Below, piece by piece: positions 1 through 12,708 of a stretch of DNA of 53,282 nucleotides. Below the pieces are notes generated by a model. It was not told the origin of the DNA. It ran no database searches and saw only the letters and a list, made by a program, of their open reading frames with translations. The position numbers and the translations under genes are program-made. Position 1 is the stretch's first letter. Each line of letters begins with the position of its first letter. The stretch comes from Ichthyophthirius multifiliis (taxonomy: Eukaryota; Ciliophora; Oligohymenophorea; Hymenostomatida). Location: NCBI RefSeq assembly GCF_000220395.1, contig NW_004086300.1, positions 1 through 53,282 of the forward strand. The letters run 5' to 3'.

Positions 1-7
1 AATAGAT

Positions 8-14
<7 letters not shown>

Positions 15-66
<52 letters not shown>

Positions 67-122
67 AATAAATATAATATATATATTTATATATTTATAT
101 AATAAAAAATAATTAATATATA
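15..122. repeat. (TA)n microsatellite and TA-rich block
   Basis: Almost pure TA dinucleotides, lightly interrupted. Similar TA tracts lie in most spacers and some introns of the window (about 3138-3196, 3720-3775, 12670-12720, 13730-13770, 21220-21255, 22160-22195, 40500-40560, 50068-50113, 51070-51112, 52900-52945). No function can be read from them. Confidence 0.9.
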
Positions 123-489
123 ACATTAAAAAAAAATAAAAAAATATTACTACTATGTAAGAAAGCATTTTAACATGTGTAAGAATTCGTTCTATTTAAG
201 ATTAAGAAAAAATTCTTGAATGCCATGATGAAAAACATATTATTATTAAAAGAACAAATGAGTAGTTTTAATTTGGTAATAAAATATAATAAATGAAAGC
301 AATAAAAATATTATAACTAACATTATAATTATAAAAATATTATAAACTTATTTAATAAAAAAGAATTGAATAAATAAAATCCATATATGATTATATAAAT
401 GCCTATTATATATAAATAAAAATATTAATACATATTAATAAATATTTTATATTAAATAAAAAAAAAAAAAACAAACAAACAAAGAAAAG

Positions 490-2366
490 ATATTTGATGA
501 AACCAAAAATACTGAATAAATATTTAATTATTTTTCACAAAATATCTTAAATTAATGTTATGAAGGCAAAAACGGTAAAAATAAAATAAAAAAAAACAAT
601 TAAAAATAAATAAATATAGTTTGTATATTCGCATATGGCCAAACATCTTCCGGAAAAACGCATACTATGAAAGGGAATAAATAAAATCCAGGTTTAATAC
701 CTTTAACTTTAAATTATATATATAAAAAGCAAGTATTTTTATTAAAATATTCATAAAAAATAAGTTTCTTTAATTTTTTTTTTTTTAAAAATAAAATAAA
801 AATAAAAACAGACTCACTAAAACGAAAATTAAACAGAAATAAAATTTAATTTTTAGAAATTTATAACGAAACATTAATAGATTTATTAAATCCAAAAGAA
901 TAAAATATAGAAATCCGTGGAACTACAAAAGGCATATTTACCTAAAATCTAACCCAAAATACAGTCTCTAGTTTAAAAGAAGCCTAAGACCTTTATAATA
1001 TGGGAGAATCTAACCGAAAATTTGGCGAAACAAATTAAAATGTACAATCAAGTAGATCCCATGTAATTTTCAGAATAAATATGGAAATAAGAGACACTAA
1101 AAATCCTCTTAAAATCCTTTATTCGACTTTAAACTTAATAGATTTAGCTGGATCAGAAAATATAGGTAGATGTAAAATAGATAAAGATTTTAAAAGTAAA
1201 AACGAGGGTTTAAATATAAATAAATCATTACTCGCATTATCAAATGTGATTAATAAATTAGGATAGAATTAAGGATAATATATAAATTTTAGAGATTCTA
1301 AATTGACAAGATTATTATAACCTTGTTTAGGAGGAAATTCAAAAACAGTAGTTATTTGTGCAATAAATCCTTGTTTTGTAAATTATTAAGAAACAAGGGA
1401 TACACTTAATTTTGGGAAAAATGCGGGGGCGATTAAAAATTATATTAATATAAATGAAAAACAGGAAAAAAACTATATTTAATTATAAGATTCAAATTAA
1501 AAAGAAATTAATAATTTAATGGTATTTTTTTTAAATAAAAAAAAAATAATATATAAAACATTTTTTTTTTAATAGGAAAAAAATAAATTAATAATGGAAG
1601 AAAAAAATAAAATAATATAAAATCAAAATTAGTAAATTTAATAGCTTATTGAATCAGAAATTTCTTATAAAAATAAATTAAGTTTACTTTATGATGAATT
1701 TTTTGATTTAAAAAGTTAATATGCTTCTTTGTAAAATTGGAATAATATTTTAAAAGTTAATAATGATGAGTATATCTATATTTTTTTTTTTTTAATTAAT
1801 AATTTATTATTATAAATAAAAAAGATTAACTGAACTTGTTTAAAATATATCAAATTAATAAAAAAATAATAAAATTTAATAAATAAATTAAGAAAGAGAT
1901 AAATTAGAAGATTAACTTAATTATTTATTAGATTTAAATAAAAAAATGCATGAGGAAGGATTAAATTTAACCAATTAAGTTAAATAATTAAAACATTAAC
2001 TACAACAAGCGTATAATATTTATATATAAATATATATAAATCAATATATGTATATATATAATTTTAAGTTTATAATTATATATATCAAAAGTTATGAATA
2101 AGAAAAAGAAACAAGTCATAATATAGAAATAAAAATACATTCTAATAATGATAATACTTAAACTTAAATTTAATTCTATTCATTAACTAAATAGTTATAA
2201 TAAAATATTCTAATAGAAGAATTATAGGAAAAAATAGCTTATTTTGAAAAATAAAATGTCTCTCTTAATTATAAAGTTAATTAATTATAATAATAAATTA
2301 TAGATGAAAAATTATAAAGGAATGATGATTCTTAATTTTTTGATTCATCGTATTTTATTAAATATA

Positions 2367-2409
<43 letters not shown>

Positions 2410-2867
2410 TTATATTTATATTTATATTTATATTTATATTTATAATTATCTTTTTTTTTTAGAAATAAATCTTTTTGCTCTGATATGAGTAGTTTTGATA
2501 ATAAATTTAAAAAGTTTATTTCTGAAGTAATTTTTTATTTTTTAAATTAAATTTAATATATTGATATTTTTTTTTCTAATAGAATAATACTTAGAAAAAA
2601 ATAAATAATGATACTGATTATAACTTTTTGAAAAATTAACTTAAAGCGTTTACCTAAAAAAATCGTAATTATTAGAAAATAACTGATTAATAAAAATATA
2701 AACTTAATTAAAGTATATAATTATATAAAATTTGAAATATTTTAACTTTTTGTATAAAAAATAAAATAATAGAAATAGATGAAATCAAATAATTAAATAA
2801 ATTAATAATTAAATTAGAGAACAGATTATTATAAAATGGAATAACAACAGATTGTATATTTGATTGA
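490..2867 (+). CDS. Kinesin motor protein, CENP-E/kinesin-7-like; 5' end unresolved
   Basis: This is a microtubule motor ATPase with a C-terminal coiled coil. Reading TAA/TAG as Gln, the exon from 490 starts IFDETKN, the usual block before the P-loop. A 45-nt intron (575-619) follows, then the nucleotide-binding loop AYGQTSSGKTHTM. Further on are EIYNETLIDLL, SSRSH (switch I), LIDLAGSE (switch II) and NKSLLALSNVI, the standard order of motor motifs. The motor ends near 1435 with ETRDTLNFGKNAGAIKN. After it, several short introns separate Gln/Lys/Glu-rich coiled-coil exons up to the TGA at 2865-2867. The first beta strands of a kinesin motor, about 60-80 residues, should lie upstream of 490. 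Only doubtful fragments are seen there (170-270), so the start is open. The frame slips by one base in a T run at 850-854. The CENP-E-like assignment rests on the motor tail and is inferred; kinesin itself is certain. Confidence 0.9.
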
Positions 2868-3135
2868 ATATTTTTTTTATTTAAAAAAAATATATAAATA
2901 AAATCTGTATTTAAAACTAATTAATTATTAAAAATAAAATATAGTCTTTTTAAAAAAAAATTAAATAAATAATTTTTATATTAATATATAAATTTAAATG
3001 ATAATTATTATTAAAAATCAAAATAAAATCAAAAATTATCAAAAAATTTAATATAATAATATTAATATTTAAAAATTAATGATAAAAATAAAAATAATAA
3101 TAATAATAAAAAATAATATTAAAAAGTAATATAAA

Positions 3136-3179
<44 letters not shown>

Positions 3180-3713
3180 TATATATATATATATATTTAC
3201 AATTTATATATTTTTATTTATGTTTTTATGTTTTTTTTTATTTTTTTAATTAAAATCAAAAAAAAATTATATATAATATTGAAATTTAAAAAATATAAAA
3301 AATTATATTTTTCTTTTACATTAAATAAAAATTAAATGTTAAAAGAAAAACAAAATAACTTTTTATTTAAACATATACAAAAGAAACATATTAGTTAATT
3401 TTTAATGATAAAAAAAAATTAATATCTAAATATAGAAATTATATAATAAAATTAAATTAAAAATATAATAAAAAATAAAATTAAATGAAATATTAAATAA
3501 AAAAAAAAGAAATAATCATAAATACAAATAAAAAAAAATATATTAATATAATATATAAAATAAAATTAAGAAAATAAATAATAAAAAACATAAAAATAAC
3601 CAAATTAAAATAAAAAAACTTAAATTTAATAAGTTTAAAAGCAATGAAATGATTATATAAAAAAAAGAAAATATAAATTAAATATTAATATAAAGAGATG
3701 TAAGAAAAAAGTA

Positions 3714-3762
<49 letters not shown>

Positions 3763-3880
3763 TATATATATATATATTTATATTATTTAATATAATTATT
3801 TTTTTTTATATATATTAATTTTAATTAAATAAAAAAAATATTAAAATAATTTTTAAATTTTTAATAAATTTAATTTATAA
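2868..3880. other. Intergenic, A+T-rich
   Basis: There are long A runs and TA tracts (about 3138-3196 and 3720-3775) and no recognisable reading frame on either strand. It separates two plus-strand genes, so it holds the kinesin 3' end and the TPR gene promoter, but no motif stands out. Confidence 0.6.
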
Positions 3881-4178
3881 ATGGAAGTTTCTGAAACTGC
3901 ATATGAATTTTCTAATATAATTTTAGAAGAATTTGCAGGACCATATCGAAAGAATATTTTAGAATAGTAAATTAATAATATAGAAGAAAAGTATTAAAAT
4001 TTAGAATAATAAAAAAAAAATGATACTGATAAATATTCACTAAATTACGATTAAAAATTTAATAACATAAAAGACGATGAAGACAAATAAAAAGAACTAT
4101 AAGATTTAATTAAATAAAATCCTTACTTATAAGCAATGGGATGCTCACATGATAGAAGAAAAGTAATTAAATATTTAG

Positions 4179-4226
<48 letters not shown>

Positions 4227-4904
4227 TTTTATATAATATATTTTATATAATTTTTATTTTATTATAGGAAAGAGAATTATATGAAAAATCTACAAAAGAA
4301 AAACTTGATAATGCTGAATTTTTTAAAAACGAAGGAAACAAAGCTATTAAAGAAAAAGAATATGAAAAAGCAGCATTTTTTTATTAAAAAGTTTTAATTT
4401 TTATTCTAAAAATAATTAATTATTAAAATCAATTAGGCTTTATTACATTTCGATTATACTTTTGCTGACACAGATATTGAATAAAAAAGATAAGATTTAT
4501 TAACCGAATAATGTCATGTAAATATGAGTTTAACTAAATATTATTTAAAAGATTATGATGAAGCTTTAAGTTAGGCAAATTAAGCTTTAAAACTTAATCC
4601 TAAAAACATTAAAGCTTTGTTTAGAATTGCAATTATTTACTTGGAAAGAGATTTATATGATAAAGTTTAAGAAGTAATTCTTTTATTTATTATAATTTTT
4701 TTTTTTTCTTTAGAAAATTTAAGAAATGGAAAAAATCGAATCTAACGCAGAAATTAATAATTTAAAATAATAACTATAATAAAAAGTATATATATAAAAA
4801 AATAACAATATATAATTAATATTATTTTTTAGATTGAAAAATATCATAAAGGAGAGAAAAAGTTATATACAGAAATTTTTAATTCACTTAATAACAATAA
4901 ATGA
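3881..4904 (+). CDS. TPR co-chaperone-like protein (FKBP/AIP-type TPR domain)
   Basis: The start ATG at 3881 follows an A+T-rich leader, and the TGA is at 4902-4904. Four introns fit in frame: 4163-4267, 4391-4436, 4674-4713 (40 nt) and 4786-4832. The first ~95 residues are charged and helical. A tetratricopeptide domain then begins with FFKNEGNKAIKEKEYEKA and continues through CHVNMSLTKYYLKDYDEA and LNPKNIKALFRIA. These hold the Lys/Asn, Asn and Lys/Arg positions of the carboxylate clamp that binds the EEVD tails of Hsp90 or Hsp70 in FKBP- and AIP-type proteins. No prolyl-isomerase domain is present. A role as a soluble cytosolic adaptor for chaperones is inferred from the clamp residues. 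The TPR domain is well supported; the exact subfamily is not. Confidence 0.88.
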
Positions 4905-5799
4905 AAATAAAATTAAAAATTATTAATAATAAAAAATAAACATTAAAAAAAGTACTCAAATAAATACAAAAATATATTTACATTTTTTGTTTTGTTTTGT
5001 ATAAAATATTTTTATTTCAAAATTTATAAATAAATTTTTAGACTATAAATTAGGCAAATTACTTTACAATACTTACATTATTAATTTATATTTATTTTTT
5101 CTATATAATTTATATCTATATTTTTTTATTTATTTTATAATTATACTTAAATTTTTAAATGATTATTTCCATTTATATAAAAAAATGTAATATTAATATT
5201 AAAAAAAAATATTTAATAATTAAAATGTTTTTTACACTAATAATTATATATTAAAAAGTATATTTTTATGAAGAAAATATAATAATTTGAAAAATTAATA
5301 TATTTTGTTTAAATATAAAAAAAAATAGAGATTTTTCTTCATCTTAATTAAATAAAAATTTAATATTTAATAAACTTTTTTATTTTATTAAAAAATATAT
5401 ATTAATTTTATAATTATTTATATGTAAATACATGATTATATAAATCATTTATTTGTATAATAAATTTTAATAATATTTGAATTTTATAAAAAAATATAAA
5501 AAGATTTTTCATTTTAAACTAATATAAAGTTTATATTAAATTTGAAAATCTCCATTTTTATATTCAGTATTGAAATAATTGTTTTAATAAATAGAACATA
5601 AAAAAATTATTAATTAGGATAAATAAAATATTTATAAAATAAAAAATATTGTATTATAATTTTAATAAAAATATATTATGCTTATTATCTTCATTAAATT
5701 TAGTAATAGTAAAAAAAAAAGTGATATAATTATTAAAATTAAAAATATGAATAAAAATAAATATTAGTATTTAATATAGTATTTAAAAATAATATATAT
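4905..5799. other. Intergenic, no gene recognised
   Basis: The stretch is very A+T-rich. Short open stretches exist on both strands, as expected with only one stop codon, but none shows domain-like or compositionally convincing coding sequence. Confidence 0.55.
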
Positions 5800-7330
5800 A
5801 TATATATATATATATAATTATGAATATATATATTTTTTTTATAAATAATTTTCTTAATTTTATTTTTGTTTTTTAATATATTTAATTTTTATTTATTTTA
5901 TTGTTTATGATTTTTAAACTATATTTTTTTAGTCTATATTTTGTAAATTTTTACTTCTATTTATTTTTTCTCTTTATATTTTTTTTATTTGTTTGTATAA
6001 TAGATTATGAAGAGAAATCATTCTAGTTATTTTAAATTTTTCTCTATAATCTTATATGTTCTATAATTTTATTTGTTAGATTAATATTAAATTTGAATTT
6101 TATTTTTTTGGTATTTTAATCTATGTATTTTAAAAGATTTATTAGCTATTTTCAATCGTTTAAGTTAAAATATTTTTTTTATATTATTCATTCAATAGTT
6201 TTTAAGATAATTTCCAGCTAAAATTATTAATTCACCTTATATCATTTTGTTTAAAAAAGGGAATACATTTTTAATTTAATATTTTTCAGAATAACCTGCA
6301 GTTAGAATCATTTATATTTTTCCTAATATGTAGACAATCCATTTTTTAGGAAAGAAGTATTTTTTTAAAAAAATAAGGGGGATGCTTTCTAGAGGGCAGT
6401 ATATATTTTTTAAAGATTTGAGTCATATTTAATAATATTTATTTTTTATATTTTAACTTAATAATCTATTAATTCTTTAAATTTTGTCATGTTAATTAAT
6501 AAATCTTATATATATATATATCAAATGTTTTTATTATATATATAATTCACTTTTATTTTTCTTAATATAAAAGAAATTTCTCCTTTTTAAATTTATAAAT
6601 ATATAAATATTATTATAATTATTTTTAAATCTTTTTTTTGATAAATTTAATTAAATCATAATTTTTCATTTATATCTTTAATTTATTATTTTTTTTTTAT
6701 TAAAAATAAGCAAAATTAAATTCAATATTTACAAAAAATATATAATTTTTATTTATTATATATTATTATATTTTTTTATTTTTAATATTTTATGTGTTAG
6801 AAATATATTTTTGAAATTTTTTCTTTAATTTAACTATGTTCTCTATTTTAATTATTATTATTAAGTATATCAATTTAATATTGTAAAATATTATTAAATT
6901 TATATTATTTTTCTTATTCTTCTATAATTAATGACAATTCAGAATAAATTTCATTAACTTAATTACATTAATAAAAATTATTTCTATTAAAAAAAAATAT
7001 GTATGTATAAATAATATTTTTACATCAATTTAGTTAAATTAAATCATTAAATATAATACAAAATTTTATTTAATTAGCAGTTTAATAGTTAAATATATTT
7101 AATTTTATTTATTTTAATTTTTCAATAGAATTTCTTTTTGTGTTTATTATTTTTTTATTATCTTTGTTATGTTATTAATTTTTACAGTATTTTTATTTAT
7201 AGATATTAAATAATCTAAAACAATTTTATTTATTAAATATACTATTTAAAGAGATATTTTATATTAAAAATAATTTTTATTAATGTTATTAGTTTGTAAA
7301 ACAATATAATATTCATTAATTGTTTATTTT
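5800..7330 (-). CDS. Doubtful multi-exon gene of unknown function
   Basis: I do not recognise this protein. On the minus strand several stretches read like ciliate coding sequence: a Lys/Asn/Gln-rich exon near 7000-7280 (LDYLISINKNTVKINNITK), a helical exon near 6780-6970 (EIYSELSLIIEEQEKQYKF), and a basic exon near 5870-6180 (LQNIQDYREKFKITRMISL). Between the last two lies the less A+T-rich segment at 6180-6440, which is open on both strands. I could not join the pieces in one frame with convincing introns, and no start codon is certain. It may be one gene, two genes, or a decayed gene. The coordinates are only an envelope. Confidence 0.3.
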
Positions 7331-8406
7331 TATATAAAAAAATAAAATTAATATATATTAAAAAATTGTAAGGTTTACTCATTTTAATTAGTAAATTTAA
7401 AAATTTAGTTTCTTATTATATCCTATAAGAATTGAATTTCAAAAATAAATTTATATATATACAAAACTAAAACACATTTAAATTTCTATTAATTTTAATA
7501 AATCTTGAATTTAAATGATATTTTTACACTTTAGTATTTTAAATCATATATATTTTTGAAAATATAGAAAGTTAGTTTTGAAAATATAATAATTTCAAAA
7601 GAAGATAAGATATATAAGAATTTTATATATAAATGTATTTTTTTTTATAATTAAAATATAAAATTTAATTATTTAATAAAAAGTTAAAATTTCTAAATTA
7701 AGTTATCTTTTATTTAAATAAACAAGAATATTATAATATTTAAAATAATTTTAAATTATTAATTTATCAAAAGAGTGAGCTTTTCTAAGTTTTAATTGAA
7801 TAAATGGCATACAAAAAATATCAATTTAGACTATTTTATTTTATATGTTTAATTATATAATAAATTAAATATTTTTATTTAATTAATTAAAAACATTAAT
7901 ACTCAATTAGACATATTATTTTAAATGTTAAAATTTTATATATCTTTATTTTTGATAATTATTTTTTTAATAATATTTCTTTTAAATATTTTTATAGGTT
8001 TTTACTTTAGTAAATAGTTTGATTTATATAGATAAATTGGATAAAATAATCACATTTATATTATTCTTAAGAATTTAATTAATTTTTAATAATAAATAAT
8101 TATCATTATAAAAATGAATTAATTAAAAGAAAATATATTTATATTTTATTGATTAAAATATAATAGATGATAATATTATATATTTTAATATAGTTAATAA
8201 AAGAAATATATTTTCTCTTATAATTTACCTTTATTTTATATTTATATATGATATATAATATTATTTTTTTCATAAAAATCTTTTATGTTTTTTTATTTAT
8301 TTATACATAAAAAAATATACTAGTATTTAATTTTTTTTTTTGCTTATTTATTTTAAATACGATTTTATACATATATAAATTAAAAAAAAGCATTTATATT
8401 AAAGTT
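7331..8406. other. Intergenic, no gene recognised
   Basis: A+T-rich, with short runs of open frame only. It lies upstream of the doubtful minus-strand gene and downstream of the Sec22 stop. No RNA gene or repeat was seen. Confidence 0.5.
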
Positions 8407-9399
8407 TCAATATATTTTTAAAAATATAAATAAAAGCAAAAGGCCTGCTAAAATAAAATAAACAGCATTTTTTTTAAACCATAAATGATTTACAAGTTGT
8501 TTTCCTTTATTTCTATACTATTTAATTAAAAAAAAATTAAAAAAAAAATTAATTAAAAGTTACTTTTGCTGACTCTTCTCTTAATTAAAATGCTTTATCT
8601 TTCATTCCTATTTAAAAAAATAAATATTTAAAATAAAAATAAAATTTTACTATCTAATTAATTGTCTCTATTTAATAATAAATCAATATTTTAATGCATT
8701 ATTTTATTCAATTCAGTAATATCATTTTTAAGCTTTTCTGTATTAGTAATTGATCTCTAATCTTAATATTCTTATTTTTTCTTTTTTATAAATCTGTCTA
8801 TTAATTAATATTATGAAAAAAATAAATAAAAAAAATCAATATTATTAATTCCAATAAAAAAAAAATACCAAATTTAATAAATTTATAGCTTTCTTCTATT
8901 GTTGAAATTTTAGAAAAATAATCGATTCCACCTGTACTTCCATAATAATTTTTAATTTCCTTTAATTTAAATAATTATATTACATAAGTAAAACTTTAAA
9001 TAATTTTACATCATTAAATCCACCTTAAATATCTTCCAAATACATCTTACAAAGTCTTACATCATAACTTTTACTTATTAATGCCATATATAATATACCT
9101 TCATTACAATGATAACTTTTTTTAAAAAAATAAATAAATAAATATAAATAAAAAAGGCGAATATATAAATATTTTTACTTTAACATATGGTTTCCCATTT
9201 CTATAACTTTAAATTCTTCGTTATTTTTAAAACTGTTTTCTGTTTTCATTAATTTTTTTATTGTTTGCTTTAAATCTAATGGAATTGAACCTGAATCTTC
9301 GCAATATTCGCATAATATTAAACCATCTTATGCCCTTGCTTTATTTTTAAATTATTAATAAATCTATTTTTTTTAATGTTTATTTTTATAAACCTACAT
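8407..9399 (-). CDS. SEC22: Sec22-family R-SNARE
   Basis: This vesicle SNARE acts in ER-Golgi fusion. The N-terminus has a longin domain: ARAQDGLILCEYCEDSGSI, then YHCNEGILYMALISKSYDV and MYLEDIQGGFND. A linker YKFIKFDRFIKKKK matches the Sec22 pattern between longin domain and SNARE helix. The SNARE motif runs through ITELNKIMHQNIDLLLNRD, where Arg is the zero-layer residue that makes it an R-SNARE, and ends LREESAKYRNKGKQL. A single C-terminal membrane anchor (VYFILAGLLLLFIFLKIY) closes the protein before TGA at 8407-8409. Five short introns fit in frame. The in-frame ATG at 9399 gives a longer N-terminus than animal Sec22, which usually starts about ten residues before the DGL motif, so the start is less sure than the rest. 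The membrane-fusion role is established for the family. Confidence 0.92.
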
Positions 9400-10009
9400 A
9401 TGTAGTGATTATTGTTTAATTCATATTTTTTTTTTATTTTTTATTTTAATTAATTAAATTATAATATAATATGTTGTTAATTATATATACTTTTATTTAA
9501 TTTTATCTATTGAATACGTGTATAATTTTTAAGATATGATCTTAATGCAAAAATACAATTAATTATATTAGAATTTTTTTTAAAAAATATGAAGATTAAA
9601 TTTCTTAATATAAAAATCTATATTAATAAATATTCTAAGCTTAATTAAAATACATAATTTATACTTAAAATAAATAAAATTATTTCTAAAAAATATTAAA
9701 TATTATATATATTAATTTAAATATATAAAGAAAAAAATTGACTAAATATTTTAATTATTTCTATTAATTAATGTCTTATTAATAAAAGAGTAAAATATTT
9801 AAATAAGAAAAATAATATAAAAAAAATATATATATATTAATATTAATATATATATATATATATATATTATGCACAACAAAAATTTAAAGAAAATAAAAAA
9901 TTTTATATTTTTATTTTTATTTTTTTAAAAAAAAAATAAAAATAAAAAAATATAATACTCACTAAAAAAAAAAAATCAAATAATATAAACTAAAAATAAA
10001 TAAATATAA
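9400..10009. other. Divergent intergenic spacer
   Basis: This is the spacer between SEC22 (-) and the WD40 gene (+), so both promoters should lie in these ~600 bases. It is A+T-rich with (TA)n near 9825-9870 and A runs before 10010. No gene and no clear regulatory motif was seen. Confidence 0.6.
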
Positions 10010-11492
10010 ATGGATAGCAAAGATTAAGAAAATAAAATAGAAGATTGTATATAAATTTATAAAATTTAATTACTATTCTAATATTTATTATTTTACAACT
10101 TATTTAGAAGTTGATTAAAACTAAGAGTAATCTTCCGATTAAGTATTTTCATATCAAGCGCCTTGGGTAATATATGCTTTAGGATTTTCAACTAATCCAG
10201 AATATAATTATAGAATAGCAATAGCAAGCTTTTTAGAAGATATAGATAATTAAGTATTTTTTTGCAAAAAAAATATTGAATAATTTTATATTTTAAAATA
10301 CAAATAAAAATACATAAAAAATAATTTAAAATTTAAAACAAAAAACAAAAAACAAAAAAACAGATCGAAATAGTTTAATTAAATCAAGAAAAAGGCGAAT
10401 TTGAAAAAAAATGCAGTTTCGAACATAAATATCCTCCAACAAAACTTATATGGATACCCGATAAAGTACTAATATATAAAAATTATAAAAAAAATAAAAA
10501 TTATAATATAAAAAAAAAAATAATAAAGAAAGGAAGTCATCCAGATATATTAGCTACTTCAGGAGAATATTTGAAAATTTGGCAAGTATAAAATAATGAT
10601 AGCGTGATCTTAAAATGTGATTTAATAAATGTAAATTTATTTTTGTTTAAATAATATATATATATATATATATCAGTCTATTTTATATGATATATTATAT
10701 ACACAAAATCATGGTGTATATATTTATTTATTTAAAAAAAAAAAAAGTAAAATGAGTTTTCAGCCCCATTAACTTCTTTTGACTGGAACTTAGAAAGTTT
10801 AAATTTAATAGGAACAGCATCAATAGATACTACATGTACAATATGGGATATTGAGAAGTAAACAGTATTTACACAACTAATAGCTCATGATAAAGAAGTA
10901 TATGACATTTCTTTTTCTTCTGATAAAAACTTATTCGCTTCTGTTGGTGCTGATGGAAGTGCTCGTCAATTCGATTTAAGAAATTTGGAACATTCTACAG
11001 TTTTGTATGAAACCGAAAATAATAATCCCCTTTTGAAATTAGCCTGGAATAGAAATGATCCACATTATATTGCTGTTATTGAAATGGATCAAAATTATGT
11101 GACTTTACTTGATACAAGAAATCCTCTATAACCTATTTGTAAATTTAATAATCATAAAGATTGTGTTAATGGACTAGCTTGGGCACCTTAATCAAGGTAA
11201 TTTTTTATAAATTAATAATAATTAATAATATTATATATATAATAGTTCACATATATGTACTGTTGGAGATGATCATTAATCTTTGATTTGGGATTTAACT
11301 GAAATGAGACCTGATATGACAGGTATTTTTAAAATAAAATAAATATTTTATTATTATGTTATTTTTTTTAAAAAAGAACCTTTGTTGGAATATAGAGCTG
11401 ATGGAGAAATAGCTAATTTGTCTTGGTCTTTGTTATAAAATGAATGGCTTGCTATATGTTTTAGATCATAATTATAAATTTTAAAAGTGTGA
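10010..11492 (+). CDS. DCAF7: DCAF7/WDR68 (HAN11, TTG1-type) WD40 repeat protein
   Basis: This WD40 scaffold binds DYRK-type kinases and CUL4-DDB1 in animals and is related to plant TTG1. The alignment is close along the whole length: [123 protein letters not shown] and a C-terminal LQILKV. The ATG at 10010 opens an acidic Gln/Asp-rich leader, and the first intron is 10047-10107. Six introns in all join in frame to the TGA at 11490-11492. The length is near that of the animal protein (about 340 residues). The family is highly conserved, which makes this one of the safest calls in the window. Its kinase partners here are unknown. Confidence 0.95.
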
Positions 11493-11981
11493 TTATAATA
11501 TAAATAAATTAATATAATTATATATAATATTTTTGTTTTTTTTTTTTTTTTTTAAAAAAAAAAAATAATAATAATATTTATTTAGTTTTTTTTGTATTTG
11601 TTTTTAAAAAAAAATAAATAGATTATTTGATAAATCAATTGATTATATTTTTCTTTTAGAAATTTGTTAATTAAAAATAAAAAAATTTATATGCTTTCAA
11701 TAAAATATTATATAAATTTTTAATTGAATTATTTAATAAAACTTTTTTATTTTTAATACATATCAAAAAACATTTTAGTTTTTTTTAAAAAAAGACAATA
11801 TCTTATACATATAAATTATTAAAAGAATTCATATTAATATTATTTTTATTTAAAATTATAAAAGTTTTACAAAAAATGTAATAAAAAACGTAATTTTTTT
11901 AAAAACAAAAAAAAAACTGTGAAAAAAAAAAAAAAAATTAAAAAATAAAATTAAAAAACAAAGATAAAATAAAAAAAAAAA
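11493..11981. other. Intergenic spacer
   Basis: A+T-rich, between two plus-strand genes. A and T homopolymers are frequent near 11540-11560 and 11880-11980. No reading frame or RNA gene was recognised. Confidence 0.6.
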
Positions 11982-12670
11982 ATGAAAACATTAATATTTA
12001 TACTATTATTTTTAATAAACTGTCTAATAAAAATTTAATCTAAAAAAAGCAATTAATTTATATTTAAAAATATAGAAACAAATCCAAAAATTTAATTAAA
12101 ACGTGAAAATTCAATCGAGAAAAAAATTAAATTATTTAACTAAATAAAAGAATAACAAGCATATTCATTAAAATAATAATAATACACTTAACTAAAACTT
12201 GATTAAAATAAATAAATATATCGTGAATTTATATAAATAAATCAATTAAAAAAAACACAAAACTAATAATAAAAATACATACAAACAGGCTAAAACCGTC
12301 CTTAAACGAAATTATATAATCATCAAAATTTATTTTATACAGGAAAAATAAAAGTCGGCAAAATAAAAGACGGTAAAGAAGATTTAGAATACAATATGAT
12401 ATTTGATACTGGATCCACAGCTATTTTTCTTAATTCAATTTTGTGTTCTGATATAGGTTGTTAGAAAGGAAATTAATATAACTCTGAAAATTCTTTTACA
12501 TATAAAAATGTGGACTTAGAAATTTACACATATTTCGGAAGTGGAGAATTAGGAGGAAAAATGGCTATTGATACAATTAGAATAGGAGACACTAAAATAG
12601 AAAAAGTAGAATTTTTTCAAATTAATAAAGAAGTTGGATAAGCTTTTGAATAAGTATATTTTATTTAAAA

Positions 12671-12708
<38 letters not shown>

